A stretch of 64,000 nucleotides of DNA from Monarcha castaneiventris obscurior (Eukaryota > Chordata > Aves > Passeriformes > Monarchidae). The notes under the pieces were generated by a model. The model had not been told where the DNA came from. It ran no database searches and worked only from the letters and a program-made list of their open reading frames with translations. The first letter of the stretch is position 1; the number at the start of each line of letters is the position of its first letter. Of this stretch, positions 12,979-25,100 are shown piece by piece. The DNA is taken from the NCBI GenBank assembly GCA_026261815.1, contig JAMPIT010000583.1, positions 2,418,001 through 2,482,000 of the forward strand, written 5' to 3'. The position numbers were made by a program, and so were the translations under genes.

Positions 12979-13115
12979 AGTCACAGTCACAGATCACAGT
13001 CACGGACATTTCTGAGTTGGAAGGGACCCACAAGGATCATTGAGTCCAATGCTGAAGTAAATGGCCCACACAGGGCTTGAACCCACAACCTTGGTGTTAT
13101 TAACACCCTGCTCTA
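12979..13115 (-). mobile_element. tRNA-Ile-derived SINE with CR1-type tail (TguSINE1-like), 5'-truncated
   Basis: Read on the minus strand, 13115-13062 resembles most of a tRNA-Ile: an anticodon loop TTAATAA carrying AAT, then ACACCAAGGTTGTGGG, then a B-box-like GGTTCAAGCCC, and an acceptor end GGGCCA. The segment 13061-12979 continues as a CR1-like 3' end: GGGTCCCTTCCAACTCAG on the minus strand, ending in degenerate GTGACTGTG units. A tRNA-Ile head on a CR1 tail is the known design of songbird TguSINE1, which is mobilised by CR1 enzymes. The D arm and A box are missing, so the copy is truncated at its 5' end and should not be transcribed by RNA polymerase III. It is not a functional tRNA gene. 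Target-site duplications were not identified. Confidence 0.8.
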
Positions 13116-16100
13116 GTTTAACTTTTTCTGGTTTTTCTTTTAAGTCTGTCTTGTGGGGTTTTTTTTCTTCTGTTTGTCTGTGGTTTGGGGTTTGTGGGTT
13201 TTTTTTAAGGAATGGGTAAAATTTATTCTTTATTTCTTCCCATGGAAGGAGATAGTGAACCTTTTCGTGCAGGTAGGTAAGGACAGAGGGATTACATGGT
13301 TTGGATTTCACTCTCACACATCACATAGAGGGGGTTAATCAGCAGGGATCCTTTACCACAAAGCAGAGGCTTCACAGACCCAATAAAACTTCTCTTGCCT
13401 TCACTGACTTCTGCCAGTTGCTCTTTCCCAGTCACCAGACAAGTGCAGATACAGCACAGAAACAGGGCAGAAGAAAACCTCAAAGATCAAGAACATTTCT
13501 ACAGCTTAGCTGAGAGCCACCCATATGTACTTTTTACACTCCTGGCAGGATCCTTTTTCTCAGAGAGCAAACACTTCCACTTTCTCTTCCCGGTGTCTCC
13601 AGACGTCACCTTCCTCCCCGTGGTTCTCAGCTCTCCATCACCCTCACAACTGCAGCTTAACTACAGCAGCAAATTAATGATTCAGCTGTGTTTCCACCAC
13701 TGCTCAGAGCACAGCATGAGACAGAAGAGACTTTTCCAGTGCTGAACAAAGATTCCCCTCACAAAGAACTGTAAATGCACCACTGCTGCTCCAAAGACAG
13801 TCGAAGTTTCTAAACAACACAGTTGCCTCCCTCATTAACCAAATGTTTAACTAAGAATAGCAGCACCTGTGCACACTGTGCACGTAACGCCCTTCAAGTT
13901 CTAAGGACAAAACAGAGCATATGTTAATGGATCTTCATTTCAGCCAAAGATTTATTTTGTGTGGGTGCACACCTACACCTTTGCCCTGAAGTTATTCTGA
14001 ATTATGGTTTGATCCCGGGTCTGCAGGCATCAGATGTGGGGTCAGAAGAGAACAAAAAAATGCTACTTCCTTCTGTCCTGTTGCAGTGTTCTTTAGTGTG
14101 AGGTGCACTGTATTCCCTTTATTGCACCTGCAGTACTGCCCATCACCAGGGCAGACCAGGCTTTTCAAACCTTGCATAGAGCTTGTAATGAGACCTCCTT
14201 GTGTTTCCAGCCTGCTCTGTAGAGAGACATTAGCCAAAATTCTGCCTCTTTTCATAAAGAGGAAGTCTTTCATTACACCTTGTATTTTTAACATTTCCCA
14301 GGTCCTGAATGCTTGGAAGTGTGTGTGAAAGTCTCTGGAGGAAAGCAAAACCATCAGTTCAGACACTTGAAAGCATTCACCAGTTTGGAAACTGAATCCT
14401 CCTAAAAAGAACTCAGCATGGAAATACCCATTTCCTTAGCTGAAAGTTGCTTCTGACATCATCTCACCCATCCCTAACTCTCACAAAGCTCTGGCATCAG
14501 TGGCACAGCACTTTAAATAATCATGTACATCCATGTGTGTGCTTGCCTCAGCTCTGGAGCATCCATCCCTTCTTTGCTGAGGCTGTGGAGTGCATCAGCT
14601 GAGCAAGAAAATGCCTCTGGACTCTGCTCACAGCCTGGATGTGCTGGTGCATTTCCAGGCACAAGGTAGTTCTAAAGCTAAATCTGGATTCCTTAAACCA
14701 AGACCATGCTTTTGAACTGTCAACTGATTCAAATGCAGCTGCTGAAAATTTAATGTTGTAGGCAAGCTGTATCACAAAGTGGCTGGAGACCACTGGTCCT
14801 GAATTATTTGAAGCAGACAGAGTGAATAATAGAAGAGGTTTCATATGGTTACATCAGTTCAGCAGAGATCAAATGCCTGTAAATGCAGCCCAATTTGCTC
14901 AAAGGCTGTTTCCCACCTGCCTGCTGGTGGAGACTGACCAACAGGGAGAACTCCTCCCTGCAGAAATCACTCCTGCAGATACTCAGTTTTAGCTTAAACC
15001 TCCTCAGTTCTGACCGGGAAAAAAGAAACATTAACACTACTGAGTACTTTAGATGGAACAATAGTTTAAAGGAAAAAAAAAACAATAAAACAAAATCTCC
15101 CACAAACCTCACATATCCCCCTCCAGCATGGGGGCCTGAACTTGGAAATGACAGCCAGTTTTGGTGCCTGTCCATCCCCCAGGGGCAACTGGAGGTTCCA
15201 AGGCAGCTTCTCCTGCAGCTCTGCACCAAGGCTGGCACCTGGCAGAGCTGCCACAGGCACAGCCAGAACCCTTCTTGCTGTGGGCAAACCTTCAACCTCA
15301 ACAGACTTAAGAGCACAGGTACAGAGAACTTCAGAGGCCCGACAAATGTCTGTAGGATTTATTGCACTGGTCCTTCCCATGCATTTACAACCCAGACATC
15401 TGTTTAGTTGGAGACTCATGGCTTGATGAATTCGTTTATTATTCCAGATGCATTCAAAAACAGGATAATTGACATTTTACATTGTAACTATTCACCAGTT
15501 TGACATTACCATGCATTTTAATTAATGTGAATACCTAAAGCTTGGAATTGAAGAGAGAGATAAGTCATATTAAAGTCTGTAACTGTCATCTCTCAGTTCA
15601 GATGCAGACACAGAACAAAACTAGACGTGTCTATCAATGCTGATGTTTCAACTACGCTGGTTAAAGGGGACGGGCTGATGCAGTGTTTTTAAAGAGGCTT
15701 TCACTAAATTCAAAAGCAGTGTTCAGTCATCTTTAAGACATCTTAGGTCAAGCACAGTAGCTGTGCACGTTAACTGAGCTCTGTTAAACTTGACTTAACC
15801 CATGAAGTCAGCCAGCAAGTCCACCCAGTTCCATTAATCAGTGCTAAGTCACACCCGGGGCAGCTCGGCCTGACACAGCCCTTGCACACAACCCCCACAC
15901 AGGGGATCTCCTCTCCAGGGCACTGGGGTGAGCTTGAGCTGCCAGACTGAAATCAGAAATAAAACCAGAGCAAACCCCAGCACACCCGCAGCACTCTACC
16001 CTGCACCTCCCGAGGCAGTGCAGGACTTCACCAAAGGAACACTGAATATCCTCCAATGAAGGACGTATCTGGATTTCTCCAAAGGAACACTGACTACCTG

Positions 16101-17251
16101 CTTTAGGCACAGGATGTTTACATCTTGTATTTAAGTTGCCCTAAGTCGGTTTTCCTTTGGTGAAATCCAAATATATCCTTTAGGAAACCCTTCAGCTTTC
16201 GCTCATTGACAGTGCAGCTCCACTCTGGAGTTTTTCTCCCTCAATAACTGTTCCAAGCACAAATCCACCTCCTACTTACTAAGTCTGGCTCCAATTCATG
16301 CTCTGTAACAAACAGTCTTTAAAGATAACTTGATAACCATGCCAGTTAAACACCAGAGGAGAAAGATGCCCATGCCCTCATCTACAGTTCAATATTTAAA
16401 GGGGGAAATATAATTCTGAAAATATAAATTTTAAATAGCAAAATAAAGGAATTTTTTGTTGTTAAGAGTGTGTTGTGGTATTGTTAGGTTTCTCATGGAA
16501 ATGTAATATACTGGAGGTAAATTATAAACTCATGGAAAGAGAAACATCCAGTGGTAGCAGTACTAAATTTTCCATGGAAATAAATTCAGATACAAATTAG
16601 ATGCTTAGCACGATATTAAAACATATAAATGAGGAAATATAATTAAACAAACACCAAGTTTGCACTGAGAGCAACAGGGAGGAAAGGAGATCAGGGTGGT
16701 CCCTTTTAGATTAGGACTGTAAATTTGCAGTGAGACTGAAGAACAATTCTGGCCAGTCTGTAGTGTGGTGAGTGGTCTCTGCCTTTCCCAGAGTGCCAGC
16801 TTTCCCTTCAGCTTGCTCCCACACCCAGCTCACAGCTGCACATCCACACAGGGCTCCCCTGTGTCAGTGCACTCTTACACCACAAATTTAGGGAGCTCAC
16901 CACTTAATTAAGCCACTGTGATGCTGGAAAGATAATTATAAAAATAAATCATTTTCAAACACACCAAAATTTGTCTCCTGAGAAGCACAGGAGTGCAGGC
17001 CAGGAGGGGTTTATAAAGCAGGAGCAGCATCCTCTCAGAGACTGAAAATAGTTCATGCCTCAAACATTGATATAAAGTTTTGCTCATTATAAAGAAGCAA
17101 CAACTGAAGGAGCCTCTCTGAAGACTGGGACTTTGGACTGAAAGTCAAACTGCTGATTAGATAAAGGGGAACCCATTGTTCAATCATCTCAGGCTGAAGG
17201 AAAGGTTTGCATCCACAAAAGGATGCCACCAACTGCAACTATCCCTGGCCG
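13116..17251. other. Unique non-coding stretch
   Basis: No gene is recognisable. The first 100 bases are T/G-rich low-complexity sequence. A 15-base word, CCAAAGGAACACTGA, occurs twice 48 bases apart at 16031-16045 and 16079-16093. AT-rich sequence dominates 16380-16660. Open frames up to 174 codons are present but overlap others on the opposite strand and have no recognisable domain. Confidence 0.5.
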
Positions 17252-17562
17252 TGTTTGGGGTGGGGGGAGAGCACAGCTCACAGAAGCCAGGTTTGCACAG
17301 ACTCCCCCCAGCTGAGGGGGCAGGAGGAGGTTTTGGGTGCATGGTGTAACCTCTGGTGAGAGGCAACAAACACCCATCCTCCGATTACACAAACTGGCCC
17401 AGCTGTGGGACCCCCAACCCCACAGGCCACATCCACGGGACTTCCACGTGAGGGGCTTGGCCCCACAGGACTGCACGTGATGCACAGACCCAGAGGCTGC
17501 TGTGAGAGACTGCATCCCCCTCCTCCAGGGGGACATGGCTGGACATTGCTACCCAGCCTGAG

Positions 17563-17570
17563 CATATAAA
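17563..17570 (+). promoter_or_regulatory. TATA-like box inside the probable LTR
   Basis: CATATAAA sits between a GC-rich upstream part and the CT-rich segment, which is the usual position of the U3 promoter in an LTR. Activity is unknown. The probable LTR has a degraded polyadenylation region, so it is likely inert. Confidence 0.4.
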
Positions 17571-17719
17571 CCCACCAGGTTCTGTGCTCCTTGGGGGGGA
17601 CTTTCACCACCAAGAGCAGCTGCAGAGGATCACTGGAACATCTTGGGATCCACGGAGTGGTGATATTTTCCTTATTCTGTCCCTGTCTCTCTTTCTGTCC
17701 CCCACAACTATTTTCTACT

Positions 17720-17723
<4 letters not shown>

Positions 17724-17767
<44 letters not shown>
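17724..17767. repeat. (CT)22 microsatellite
   Basis: About 22 uninterrupted TC/CT units lie inside the probable LTR, just after a naturally CT-rich stretch (CTGTCTCTCTTTCTGTC). It probably grew out of that CT-rich part of the element. It makes all three frames open on both strands, so nearby reading frames rich in Leu-Ser or Arg-Glu are artefacts. Confidence 0.95.
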
Positions 17768-17771
<4 letters not shown>

Positions 17772-17875
17772 TTACCATCAAAAAAACCCCTTACTATTGT
17801 CACTGGCATATGGTCTCGTTTCCACCCTAATTCGGGCAGAGGAATTTCTAAGAACCTTAAAACTAAATCGTCACA

Positions 17876-19621
17876 CATCCCAATCCCCCAACCCAATCCC
17901 ATCCTCCAGCCACGTGGCTGTCCCACAGCAGCCCTGTCCATCTTCACTCACTCCTGTGGCTTCTCCCTGCAAATCTGTTCCAGCGTGACCGGAGCAGGAG
18001 CTGCTGGGCCAGGCTGGGCTTGTGGCAGCAGCAGAGCCCCACACTGTGCATCATGTTCTCCTCGAACCACTGCTTCCCCACGGTAATAAATGAGGTGTGC
18101 TTGCACGATTGAGAAATGCTAATCAGGGCAAACACGTTCCTGCCCTAGAGGAAGCACATGGAAGGGCCCCAGGAATATTTTCTTACCTTTTCTCTTACAA
18201 TAAAGATTTATTATCCAGTGACATAATCGCAGTGTTGTAGCTTCAATAGCCCTGACCTTTTAGTGTTCTTTACTTTCTGCTCTAAATTCCAGGTTTGCTG
18301 TCCCTGAGCCCAGGGATTTTTTTGCTTTCAGAGCATTTTCAGACTTGTTATTATCCATTCTGCTCCCAACTTTGCTCAATAAGAGTGCAAATCACTTGTG
18401 GGCAGAAAGGTTGGCGGAGAGCAAGATAAAACATGCTCTCCAAGGCTAGCTGATTATGGCTGGAAGATACTGCTAATGAGTATCTGCCTCTCTGGGCATT
18501 GGCTGGGCTTTACACATGTTTGCTTCCACCTCTTTCTTCCAATGGCTAAATCATCACAGCACCAGTGAATGCAAACTGCAGGGATGCACTGCAGAGCAAC
18601 CTTGCAAGGGACATCGGGGGATGGAATAGCAGCTATCAAATCCCATGGGTTTGTATTTCCCACCTGAAGGGAAGTCTGATAACAGCCCCATCACATCCTA
18701 ATACAAAAACCATGCAACCTTAGCATGAAAATAACTTAAAAAGTGACAACAGAAAGCAAATGCTGCTGGTGGAAAACAGGTGAGGTTTTCCTCCCAGTCA
18801 GACAAACAATGACAAATAACCCACATTTACAAGCAGTTCTTAAATAGTTTGTCAAGTTACAGGTCTATGCATTTGGAGTAGCACAAATGGAGTTGCTCCA
18901 CTAAATTCTTCCAGACAGCCGGTTCAAATCTAAAACATCTCTTGCAGTCCAGATGGAAACCTCACCACCAAGTGACAGCCAAATCTGGGAGTAAAGAGGT
19001 TGTCATTGCTGCTTACATCAAGGCCAGGCATAAGGTTAGCAGTTTGCTCACTTCCCAATTAATTTTTTTATAGCCACAGGCTGTCAGGTGCTCTTTGCTT
19101 CTTCCTGAGGGAAGACACTCCTGTCGTGGCAGCAGCCGTGTTCCCCCAAAGCCACGTGTCAGAGGCACAGACAGAGCACAGCTGCCAGGGCTGGAAATCC
19201 TCTGCTTTCACCAAAGGCTGAAGGAACAGCTCCTTCCCCAAACCAAGACTCATTTCCCCTTTTCCCCAGCTGTTTCAAACACACTCGTGGGGGTGTCTGG
19301 GCTCTCCAGGTGTGCATGGCACCAGGTGGGTTAAGTGCCAGGAAACAGAGCAGAGCTGTCTTAGCAAATGCCTCACACTCAGGCCAAAATCAATTAATTT
19401 TTTTCTTTTACCGTTTCAAAAGAATCTAGTCCACTGTTTTGAGCTCAGTATTTTATTTACTTAAATGCTACACCAGAAGCTTACAATTCCCATAGACCAA
19501 ATGAAGCCTCAAATTAGCAACCTCTTGTTAATATTTACCACAACTGTGGTGTTCTCTCTTCAGGAAAACTGTAGGTAAAACCCTGTTCATTAAGAGTGAA
19601 GGAAGTTAGGAACCAATTGTT
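17876..19621. other. Unique non-coding stretch
   Basis: No gene, known repeat or clear regulatory motif was recognised. The sequence is of mixed composition, and open frames are under 80 codons. Confidence 0.5.
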
Positions 19622-19830
19622 CCCTGGGAGGGTGGGCAGGCCCTGGCCCAGGGTGCCCAGAGAAGCTGTGGCTGCCCCTGGATCCCTGGCAGTGCCCAAG
19701 GCCAGGTTGGACACTGGGGCTTGGAGCAGCCTGGGACAGCAAGAGGTGTCCCTGCCATGGCAGGGGCGGGACAAGGTCAGTTAGGTCCCCTCCCACCCAG
19801 ATCACTCTACAGCTCTTTGATTCTGTGAAA
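19622..19830 (+). mobile_element. CR1 LINE 3' end fragment, plus strand
   Basis: The sequence contains CR1 3' hallmarks in order: CAGGGTGCCCAGAGAAGCTG, TGGCTGCCCCTGGATCCCTG, AAGGCCAGGTTGGACACTGG, GGTGTCCCTGCCATGGCAGG, and a tail ending in TTTGATTCTGTGAAATTC. It covers about the last 210 bases of the element, with small insertions relative to the usual CR1 text. No coding region is kept. Confidence 0.9.
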
Positions 19831-21209
19831 TTCAATCCCAAATCACAGTGGAAATTGAACACTGAATTTTCATTTAATGATCTACTGACCTTAGCTGGTA
19901 CTTACTTTCTGTGCATACCTTGAACAATAAGTACAGCAGACCACTACCCTCCAACTAAATTTGGCTTCAGACATCCTCTGTAGCCCTGCAGGTGTTGAGA
20001 CAGACCCTGAGAGAGCCCTGCAATGCACAGCCTCAGGAGCTTTCAGCCCCAAAAAGACAGGTATTTATTTCCCCTCACACTATTTTTTGCTGCTTTGTTT
20101 GCATCACTGTCTAATGCAATAAAGAGTTGGCTAAAGTGGCCATCCTAACACTATAGATAACTTGTGGAAATGCAACATATTGCCTTCTTTTAAATTGGAA
20201 TGCTTTTTAAAATTAATTGGGTTCTAATAGTGACACTGTGCACTGAGTAATTGAGTGAAAATTGCTATTATCCAGAGCCTGCCATCAGCACATAATTAGT
20301 GCACTCCCATCTCCCACTCCAGGCAGGAATGGCCCATCCCTGCAGGCACCAGGTCAGACTGGCAAAGCGGCCTCTGGAGAGCAGGGAGGCTCCTCGGTGC
20401 CAGCTGCCATTCCTGCACTGCACCCGGCATTTTCCTGGGAAAACGAGGAGAAAGGCTGGGCTGGGCTGGAGGCAGCCACGCCTGGAACACGCACTGGCTC
20501 CCGCTCCCGGGATTGCTGCCCGTGCTTCCCCTCTTCCAGCCATCCCTGGAACTCCTCAGCCTGCCCAGCACCAGGCCCTGCCTTGAGCTGCTTTCCTTTG
20601 GCTCTGGCCCCTCACACCTGCCCCATGCTATTTTAAGTGTTATTTCTGATTTTGAAATCTCATTGATCCCAAAGAAGTTGGAAGCCCCAAATGGGGATGA
20701 AACCACATCATTTACTCTCAACATTTCTTTTTGACCACACATGTTAGTTCTAATAGCCTGCAAGCAATTTTCGTTGCATCCAGCTCAAAATTATGCAGCT
20801 CTGTTTCAGTTCAGGGTAGCACTCGGATATTTCAGCAAAGCTGGTATTTGTGGGTACTGATCTGGAAATTATTTTTGAGATGCCTGAACTCCTTGGTCTG
20901 CATAAGGGTGTGTGAAGCATTAAATGAACTTTCTCTCATCCCACCAAAATCTAACAGCATTCTTCAGTCACCTCCCACAGGCTTCACTTTGAAACAACCA
21001 ATGTTTTCCACAGAAGCAGAACAGGATGCTGGAAGACTCCTGTCAGCACGTCCCAGGTTCTGCTGGATGTATTGGAGGCCCGCCAAGATCAAATTATTTA
21101 ATTAGCATGATATTATTATTCAATTTATTTGTGTATTTTTGAAGAGCAGTTGGGATGTTACTGAACCTTCTTTCCTGCCTGTACCAGAGCAAAATTTTAC
21201 CCATGTCTC

Positions 21210-21236
21210 AAATAAAATAATAATAATAATAATAAA
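21210..21236. repeat. (AAT)n microsatellite
   Basis: Six or so AAT units in a row (ATAATAATAATAATAAT) flanked by AAATAAA. A short simple repeat with no associated element. Confidence 0.85.
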
Positions 21237-22166
21237 ACAAAAGGCCACAAACAGATTTCATCATCTCCAAGCCCAGGAAAACAAAGTGGAGTGATTTTCA
21301 GGGGAAGAAAAGCTAATGCATTTTAGAGCACCCAGCACTTCTCTTAATGCCAAAAATACAAGACCTCAGATCACTGACCTATTTACCAAGAGTGGTATCA
21401 AATTAAATATAAGAACAAAAATGCCCTCACTCCCAAAGCACATTTTTTTCCAGGTTGACACAGCAGATTAAGCACAAAATCACTTACCCCATTGTTCTAT
21501 CAATACAGCAATTATTACACACAGCAGGAATTTAATCACTCTCCTGATACACTCGGGCTGTGCCCACCACTTGTTGGGCTGAATTCCACCCCAGCTACAC
21601 ACCAAGAACAGGTCTTGGCCCTCCCCTGCACACCGTGCTCAGCCAGGCAGCCAAGAGGCAACCAAGGTTCACAGAAAAGTTGTAACCATTTTATAAAGCC
21701 CAGTAAAGGGAAATTTCGGTATGGACAAACACAACCCTGCAGCTTGTGAGGCAAATTTTACTCTACCAGCAGACAAAGAAAATACAGAAATGAACCCTTG
21801 GTCTAAGAATAAGAGTGTTATTTAGTTCATGTATCAAAAAATCTGTTCAGTAAACATCCACCTGTAAGAGCAACTAAAGCACCAGATAACTAATGAAAAT
21901 ATGCATCTTAAACAGCTAAGCAGTCAGGTGTTCTGATCTCATTTTCAGAGCAGATCTGTTTCCAGTCCTTCAGCACCAGAAGAGATTTAGGAAATTCATG
22001 TAAGTTTTATGGAGAAAAGATCACTGGCCCTTAAAACCATTGCATGTCTTCTGTGTTGAGCCATATGCAGGTATGTCTATTTTAATTTCCAGCACCCTAA
22101 GGTTCCCAAACAATCAGAAAAGTTTGTGTTTCTAAATGTAGAGTTTCCTACCTAGTCAAAAATAGT

Positions 22167-22183
22167 AAAAAAAAAAAAAAAAA
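22167..22183. repeat. Poly-A run (17 bases)
   Basis: An uninterrupted A run followed by CCCTCAG. No retrocopy is recognisable upstream of it. Confidence 0.9.
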
Positions 22184-25100
22184 CCCTCAGAAAAATGGAT
22201 TATTAACTTCCAGCATGATAAATACTTCATTACGTGAAAATAAATTATGAGAGCGACAAGGAGGATTTGTATCTAAAGTATTTATCTACGCTAAATCATT
22301 CCTGTTTATTGTCACAAATAAAAGGGAAAAAGTACTATAGAAAACAACTACAGAAACTCAGAAACCCCCAGAACTGGGGGCATGGCCCAGAGCTGTCTCC
22401 CATGGAAAAGACCAGAAGCACAAAAACACCGTGAAGTTTTAAATACAAACACTGGAGCTTTTCCTGGTGTAAATTATTGACTCTGAAGAGCTTCAACAGC
22501 TGCAGAGCAGACTCAGTGTAATGAAATTCTGCCAAGTGAGACCCACAAAAATGCTAACCAATAAATATAGATTTATCAAGTCACAGCTGAAGAATTACTA
22601 TTTTTGACAAAGGGATATCAGCAGTGATTACACTGATGCGTGATCTTGAAGCAGACACCTCTGCAAGAGTACATGCCAATACTGCTTTTGTTTTGCAGTC
22701 TTGCTGGCTGTTATCTCCCCCCTGTGCCTGTCTCCTGTTTTGGGGTTTGCAAGAGGTCATTTCTGCTCTAGCACAGACCTTGCAAGTCCCTGGTAAAACA
22801 CAGCTCTGTTTGGCTGTGCTCTAACAACACCACCTCATCTCATTTGCTTGGAAGCTACTGCAGTACTCTCTGTTTCTCCTGGAAATAGAACCCTTTTCAT
22901 TCTTCCTTTTGATCCCACAGGTAGGATTTGAGCAGTGAAACAGTGGGATACTAAAAGCCCCCTCAGACCTCAATAGAGACCCTGCCTGCAAAGCAGGGCT
23001 CCAAACCCCAGCTCCTGCTGCAAGAGTTCTGCAGGAGATTGCTCTGCTTTCCAGTATGGTGTTAATTAAAATACCATATTAAGGCTGCTCTAGAGAGTCA
23101 GTTAATTGATTATAGATATCCTTTCAGAATGAGTTTTAGAGGCTATATTGCATTTCATAATAATGACTAGAAAATTTTAAGGTGCCTATCTGGTAAAAAT
23201 ATGCATATATATGTATCCATGAATATGAAAACCATCCTAAATGCATTACCATAGCTACTGTTTATGAAATAGGAGCCACTTTAAATGGTAAAATAATGAA
23301 AATCCAAGTGCAAATCAAGTCCTGCTCCTCTTTATGCAGTTCTGAAAGGTACATCGTCAGTGTACCAATCATCACCTATAAACACTTTAAAGTACAGATC
23401 CATAATCAGTAATGACTTGTGGAAATTCTGAAGTAGCCCTCCTGAGTGCATCCTTCTGTAACTATGCCTTGGGGCCATGATAATCAGAGTGAGCAGCAGA
23501 GAACAGATTTAAGAGCTTTCATCTTGAAGCTGATTTATATTCTCGTACTTATGTACAGTTCCTCCCCAAGACTGCATCACCCTGTGCTAGAGTGCCACGG
23601 GAAAGCATTTCTCCAGAATTCCCACCAGAGAACCCCTCCATCTCCAAGAAAGCCTTCCAAAAATGTATCAAAGAGCAGAGGACACTCTGAGGACACTCTT
23701 GACTTATTTTATCCTCCTCGTTTCCCTGAGAGGTTGCCCTGAGACCACACTCACATAATTCTTTCACTACACGAGGGAAAAAAAACCCCTTACTGCACAA
23801 TAATTTATAATAAATCACTCATGAATCCATCAACTTAATCTTCATCGCAATCTATTGCTACAAAGATTTCTATAGTCTGACAGCAGACTTACTGAGTATA
23901 AAGATTTGCCTGAGGGGCTGAATGCAATCAGAGAGGGACAGAATAAAAACACAACTGGCTTGTTAGTACTGCTGTATAAAAACATATGAGGAACTCTTAA
24001 TAATGGGGAACTCATGGGAAAAGATGGATTTCTTTTCCTCGCTTTTCCCAGGACAGCAAGACCTTGCCACATTCAATACATTTTTCACAAGGATATTCCC
24101 ACTGATTTGGGGGAGACACTGATTTGGGCCATGGAAAGTTTGTATTCCTCAGGACCTGCTGTTTGCAAAGCCCAGGAGAGTTCAGTACAGCTAATCAGGA
24201 AGACTGGAGAATGATCAAATGGTCTGAAACTGAAAAATGACCTTTTCCTTATTCCTTCAGTAAAAATACCCCCAAAAAAACCCAAGCCCAGAACAACGGA
24301 GCAATAGAAAGGGGGATAATAAAAAATGCTGGTGCTTTTGTGAAGTCTCTCTCTTCCCTTCTGCAAGTTACAATCCCTGACCAAGCCAGGTCCAAACAGT
24401 GAAGGACAGAAAAGCTGCTCCTGACTGACAGATTACACTCTGTAAAAGCAGTTCAATACTTCTCTCTCCAATACCTGAGCACTTAGATTTATGGGATTTT
24501 AACCTTATTCTCATGTCCTGTCTTTTTAACCTGACAGATACAGTAAAACACTTGTTTTGTGGCCCATACTCTATTTGCAGCACGAAATGACTGCTTGTAT
24601 TGACTGCACTGGAGTGGTCACAGCCCAGGGAACCACAGGCAGGGACTGAATCACAGTTTGTACAAGTGCCTGGGAAATGCCATTTGCTGCTGCAGAGTAA
24701 TTGGGCTGTGGGTCTCTCCACTTCAGCAAAACCCAAAATGAGTTCACTGCTGATGAGGACCAAGGGCAGGGGCTCAGTGACGTGGCTGGAACCGTGCACA
24801 GCCCTGTCTTGTCCATCCCTCGTGCTTGCTGCCTTCCCAACACCTCTGGAAAACCCTTTGCCTCTCCTCATAAGCCCTCTTGCTTACTGCACTCTGCATT
24901 GAGCTAATTGCATTCATTAACCCTGCAAAACAGCGGCCTGGGAAAGGGTGCTGCTGTTGGGGAGGGAGCATTAGGTGTGAGCTGGTTCACTGAGGGAGAA
25001 AACCACAGCAGAGGGTGGGGAAAAGGCACTGCTGGAGCTTCTCTTAGCCAGGCTGAACCCAAACACCAACATTTGGCTTTGCAAGGGAATTACACACTGT

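Larger units (their letters stand above)
17252..17875 (+). mobile_element. Probable solo LTR of an avian endogenous retrovirus (ERVL-like), boundaries approximate
   Basis: The order of elements fits an LTR. There is a GC-rich upstream part, then a TATA-like box CATATAAA at 17563-17570. A GTTCTGTGCTCCTTGGGGGG segment follows just downstream. Next comes a CT-rich tract and an A-rich CATCAAAAAAACCCC at about 17776-17790, in the place where a polyadenylation signal would be expected. The end, ATTCGGGCAGAGG...TCGTCACA, finishes in CA. From memory this resembles songbird ERVL LTRs. I see no internal gag or pol region on either side, so I read it as a solo LTR. The left edge is a guess at the TG of TGTTTGG, and no target duplication was confirmed. 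The body from about 17400 rightwards is the more secure part. Confidence 0.6.

Noticed and set aside
13062..13115. A tRNA-Ile gene
   Set aside because: The D arm and A box are missing, and the sequence continues into a CR1-like tail. It is a SINE fragment.
17278..17988. Open frames up to 167 codons over the CT microsatellite
   Set aside because: The CT repeat keeps all frames open, and the flanks are a probable non-coding LTR.
20262..20763. Possible CpG island or promoter at 20.3-20.7 kb
   Set aside because: The patch is GC-rich, but CpGs are sparse and no exon or transcription start signature follows.
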